In this document: positions 5,886 through 6,796 of the stretch, in pieces | Position numbering within the stretch: position 1 is the stretch's first letter | Layout of the letters: each line of letters begins with the position of its first letter | Origin: an uncultured Anaerosacchariphilus sp. | GTDB lineage: Bacteria > Bacillota > Clostridia > Lachnospirales > Lachnospiraceae | Direction: 5' to 3' | DNA length: 6,796 nucleotides | Assembly: GCA_934402125.1 (NCBI GenBank) | Contig: CAKRTY010000086.1 | Coordinates: forward strand, 1-6,796 | Notes under the pieces: generated by a model | Seen by the model: the letters and a program-made list of their open reading frames with translations, nothing else | The model's database searches: none | What the model was told of the DNA's origin: nothing | Position numbers and translations under genes: made by a program

Positions 5886-6728
5886 ATGACAGGAAAAAAG
5901 AAGACGAATGGAAGTCCCGCAGGCAAAAGAAGGGCAGCCTTAGCCCTGAGCCTGTGTCTGTTGGCCGGAGTGACCATGTTCGGAATGTATACAGTGGAAA
6001 AGACGGAAGAACAGCAGAAGAAGCTGGAGCAGGAAATGGCGGACGCCGAGAAGGCAGTGAAGGCCCGGCAGCAGGAGCTGGCAGAGGCAAAGGCTGCCCG
6101 GGAGCAGAAGGAAGCGGAAAAAGCCCAGTCAGAGCGGCAGGCGGCTTCAGGAACGGCATCCAGGGATCGGAGCGGGGAAGAAGAGGCTTCCGCACAGAAG
6201 GCCGGGTTGGCAGAAGAAGCGGAGCTGGAGGGAGAATACGCGGAAATAGCTCTGGACGGGCCGGTGGTGATCGAAGAAGCGGTCGCGGGTGCGGAAGCGC
6301 CGCCCCTGTCCTTTTCGGCCGAGACGGACAAGCTGCTCTGGCCCATTGCCGGCAATATTCTGGTAGATTACAGTATGGATAAGACGGTTTATTTTCCGAC
6401 GCTGGATCAGTACAAATACAGTCCGGCCATGATCATAGAAGGGACGCCGGATCAGAGCGTACTGAGCGCTGCGGTGGGGAAGGTGACTTCCATAGAAAAT
6501 CTGGACGAAACTGGCACAACCCTTACCATGGATATCGGAAATGGGTACGAGGTTATCTACGGACAGCTCAAGGATCCGGTGGTGCAGCAGGGCGATTACG
6601 TGCAGACCGGGGATCTGATCGGGTATCTGGCAGAGCCCACCCGCTTTTACAGCAAAGAGGGCTGCAACCTGTATTTTCAGGTGAAAAAAGACGGAGAGAG
6701 TGTCAATCCGAAGGAGCTTCTCTCCTGA
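5886..6728 (+). CDS. spoIIQ: SpoIIQ-like protein with degenerate LytM/M23 domain
   Basis: Forespore membrane protein expected to reach across the intermembrane space and bind SpoIIIAH of the mother cell, forming the channel and ratchet needed for engulfment and late forespore gene expression. The 280 residues comprise a Lys/Arg-rich N-terminus, one membrane segment (about 17-36), a Glu/Lys/Ala/Gln-rich coiled coil (about 38-88), an acidic linker rich in Ala and Glu (about 90-140), and a LytM-like domain (about 150-280) with LLWPIAGNI, SVLSAAVGKVTSI, MDIGNGYEVIYGQLKD, VQTGDLIGYL and NLYFQVKKDG. The H-x3-D site is replaced by Ser179 and Ile183, the later His of the Y-x-H-L region by Gln227, and H-x-H by Asn261 and Tyr263, so no zinc site remains. 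B. subtilis SpoIIQ is also catalytically degenerate, though less completely. The gene sits 19 bases after spoIID, an order shared with Bacillus and C. difficile, and has its own predicted sigma-F promoter. The name rests mostly on that context plus architecture; a generic M23-like protein is the alternative. Confidence 0.83.
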   Translation: MTGKKKTNGSPAGKRRAALALSLCLLAGVTMFGMYTVEKTEEQQKKLEQEMADAEKAVKARQQELAEAKAAREQKEAEKAQSERQAASGTASRDRSGEEEASAQKAGLAEEAELEGEYAEIALDGPVVIEEAVAGAEAPPLSFSAETDKLLWPIAGNILVDYSMDKTVYFPTLDQYKYSPAMIIEGTPDQSVLSAAVGKVTSIENLDETGTTLTMDIGNGYEVIYGQLKDPVVQQGDYVQTGDLIGYLAEPTRFYSKEGCNLYFQVKKDGESVNPKELLS

Positions 6729-6749
6729 GAAGATTGGAAGTGGAAGCAA

Positions 6750-6783
6750 TAAGCCGTTCCTTCTGGGGGCGGCTTAATTTTTT
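6750..6783 (+). terminator. Rho-independent terminator after spoIIQ
   Basis: TAAGCCGTTCC (6750-6760) pairs with GGGGCGGCTTA (6766-6776), an 11-bp stem with two G-U pairs and the loop TTCTG, followed by an A and six Ts (6778-6783). It begins 21 bases after the spoIIQ stop and ends the spoIID-spoIIQ unit. The last 13 bases of the window show nothing further. Confidence 0.9.
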
Positions 6784-6796
6784 GATGGCGCACTCC

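Noticed and set aside
5483..6355. Minus-strand open frame across the end of spoIID and start of spoIIQ
   Set aside because: Its Ser/Ala-rich translation is the complement of the Glu/Ala-rich coiled-coil region of spoIIQ, and it spans two well-supported + strand genes.

Overview
The window looks like chromosomal DNA from a spore-forming Clostridia bacterium, most likely a member of the Lachnospiraceae. This is inferred from four things: an eukaryote-like (type 2) isoleucyl-tRNA synthetase, a bacterial glycogen phosphorylase, the adjacent sporulation pair spoIID-spoIIQ (an order also known from Bacillus subtilis and Clostridioides difficile), and moderate GC with strong Shine-Dalgarno sites. 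All genes lie on the + strand. I see no mobile element, CRISPR array, tRNA or rRNA.

Layout. Positions 1-2339 hold the 3' three quarters of ileS, whose 5' end is outside the window. A 47-base gap follows, with a GC-only hairpin over the ileS stop and a strong ribosome binding site but no visible promoter. Then comes glgP (2387-4876), probably co-transcribed with ileS. A long-stemmed intrinsic terminator (4905-4946) closes this housekeeping block. Only 17 bases after its T-run begins spoIID (4964-5866), a membrane-anchored SpoIID-family engulfment protein. It is followed by spoIIQ (5886-6728), a single-pass membrane protein with a coiled coil and a LytM/M23-like domain. A second intrinsic terminator (6750-6783) ends the sporulation block. 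No gene-free stretch exceeds 100 bases.

How the parts work together. IleS and GlgP are vegetative functions (protein synthesis and storage-polysaccharide breakdown). SpoIID and SpoIIQ act during forespore engulfment: in the model system SpoIID is made in the mother cell under sigma-E, and SpoIIQ in the forespore under sigma-F. The sequence suggests the same split here. A near-perfect sigma-F-type promoter (GTATA, 15 bases, GGCTATGCTA) lies inside the 3' end of spoIID, about 45 bases before the spoIIQ start.

Main points for a second look. (1) The intragenic sigma-F promoter, with an inverted repeat over its -10 element. (2) SpoIID carries Gln52 where the family has its catalytic Glu. (3) The LytM domain of SpoIIQ has lost all the zinc-ligand and catalytic positions I could align (Ser179, Ile183, Gln227, Asn261, Tyr263). 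Both peptidoglycan-related proteins may therefore act as binding or scaffold proteins rather than enzymes. (4) spoIID has no Shine-Dalgarno site and has a sigma-E-like -10 box almost touching its start codon. These are variations on a known system; I found no convincing evidence of an entirely new one.
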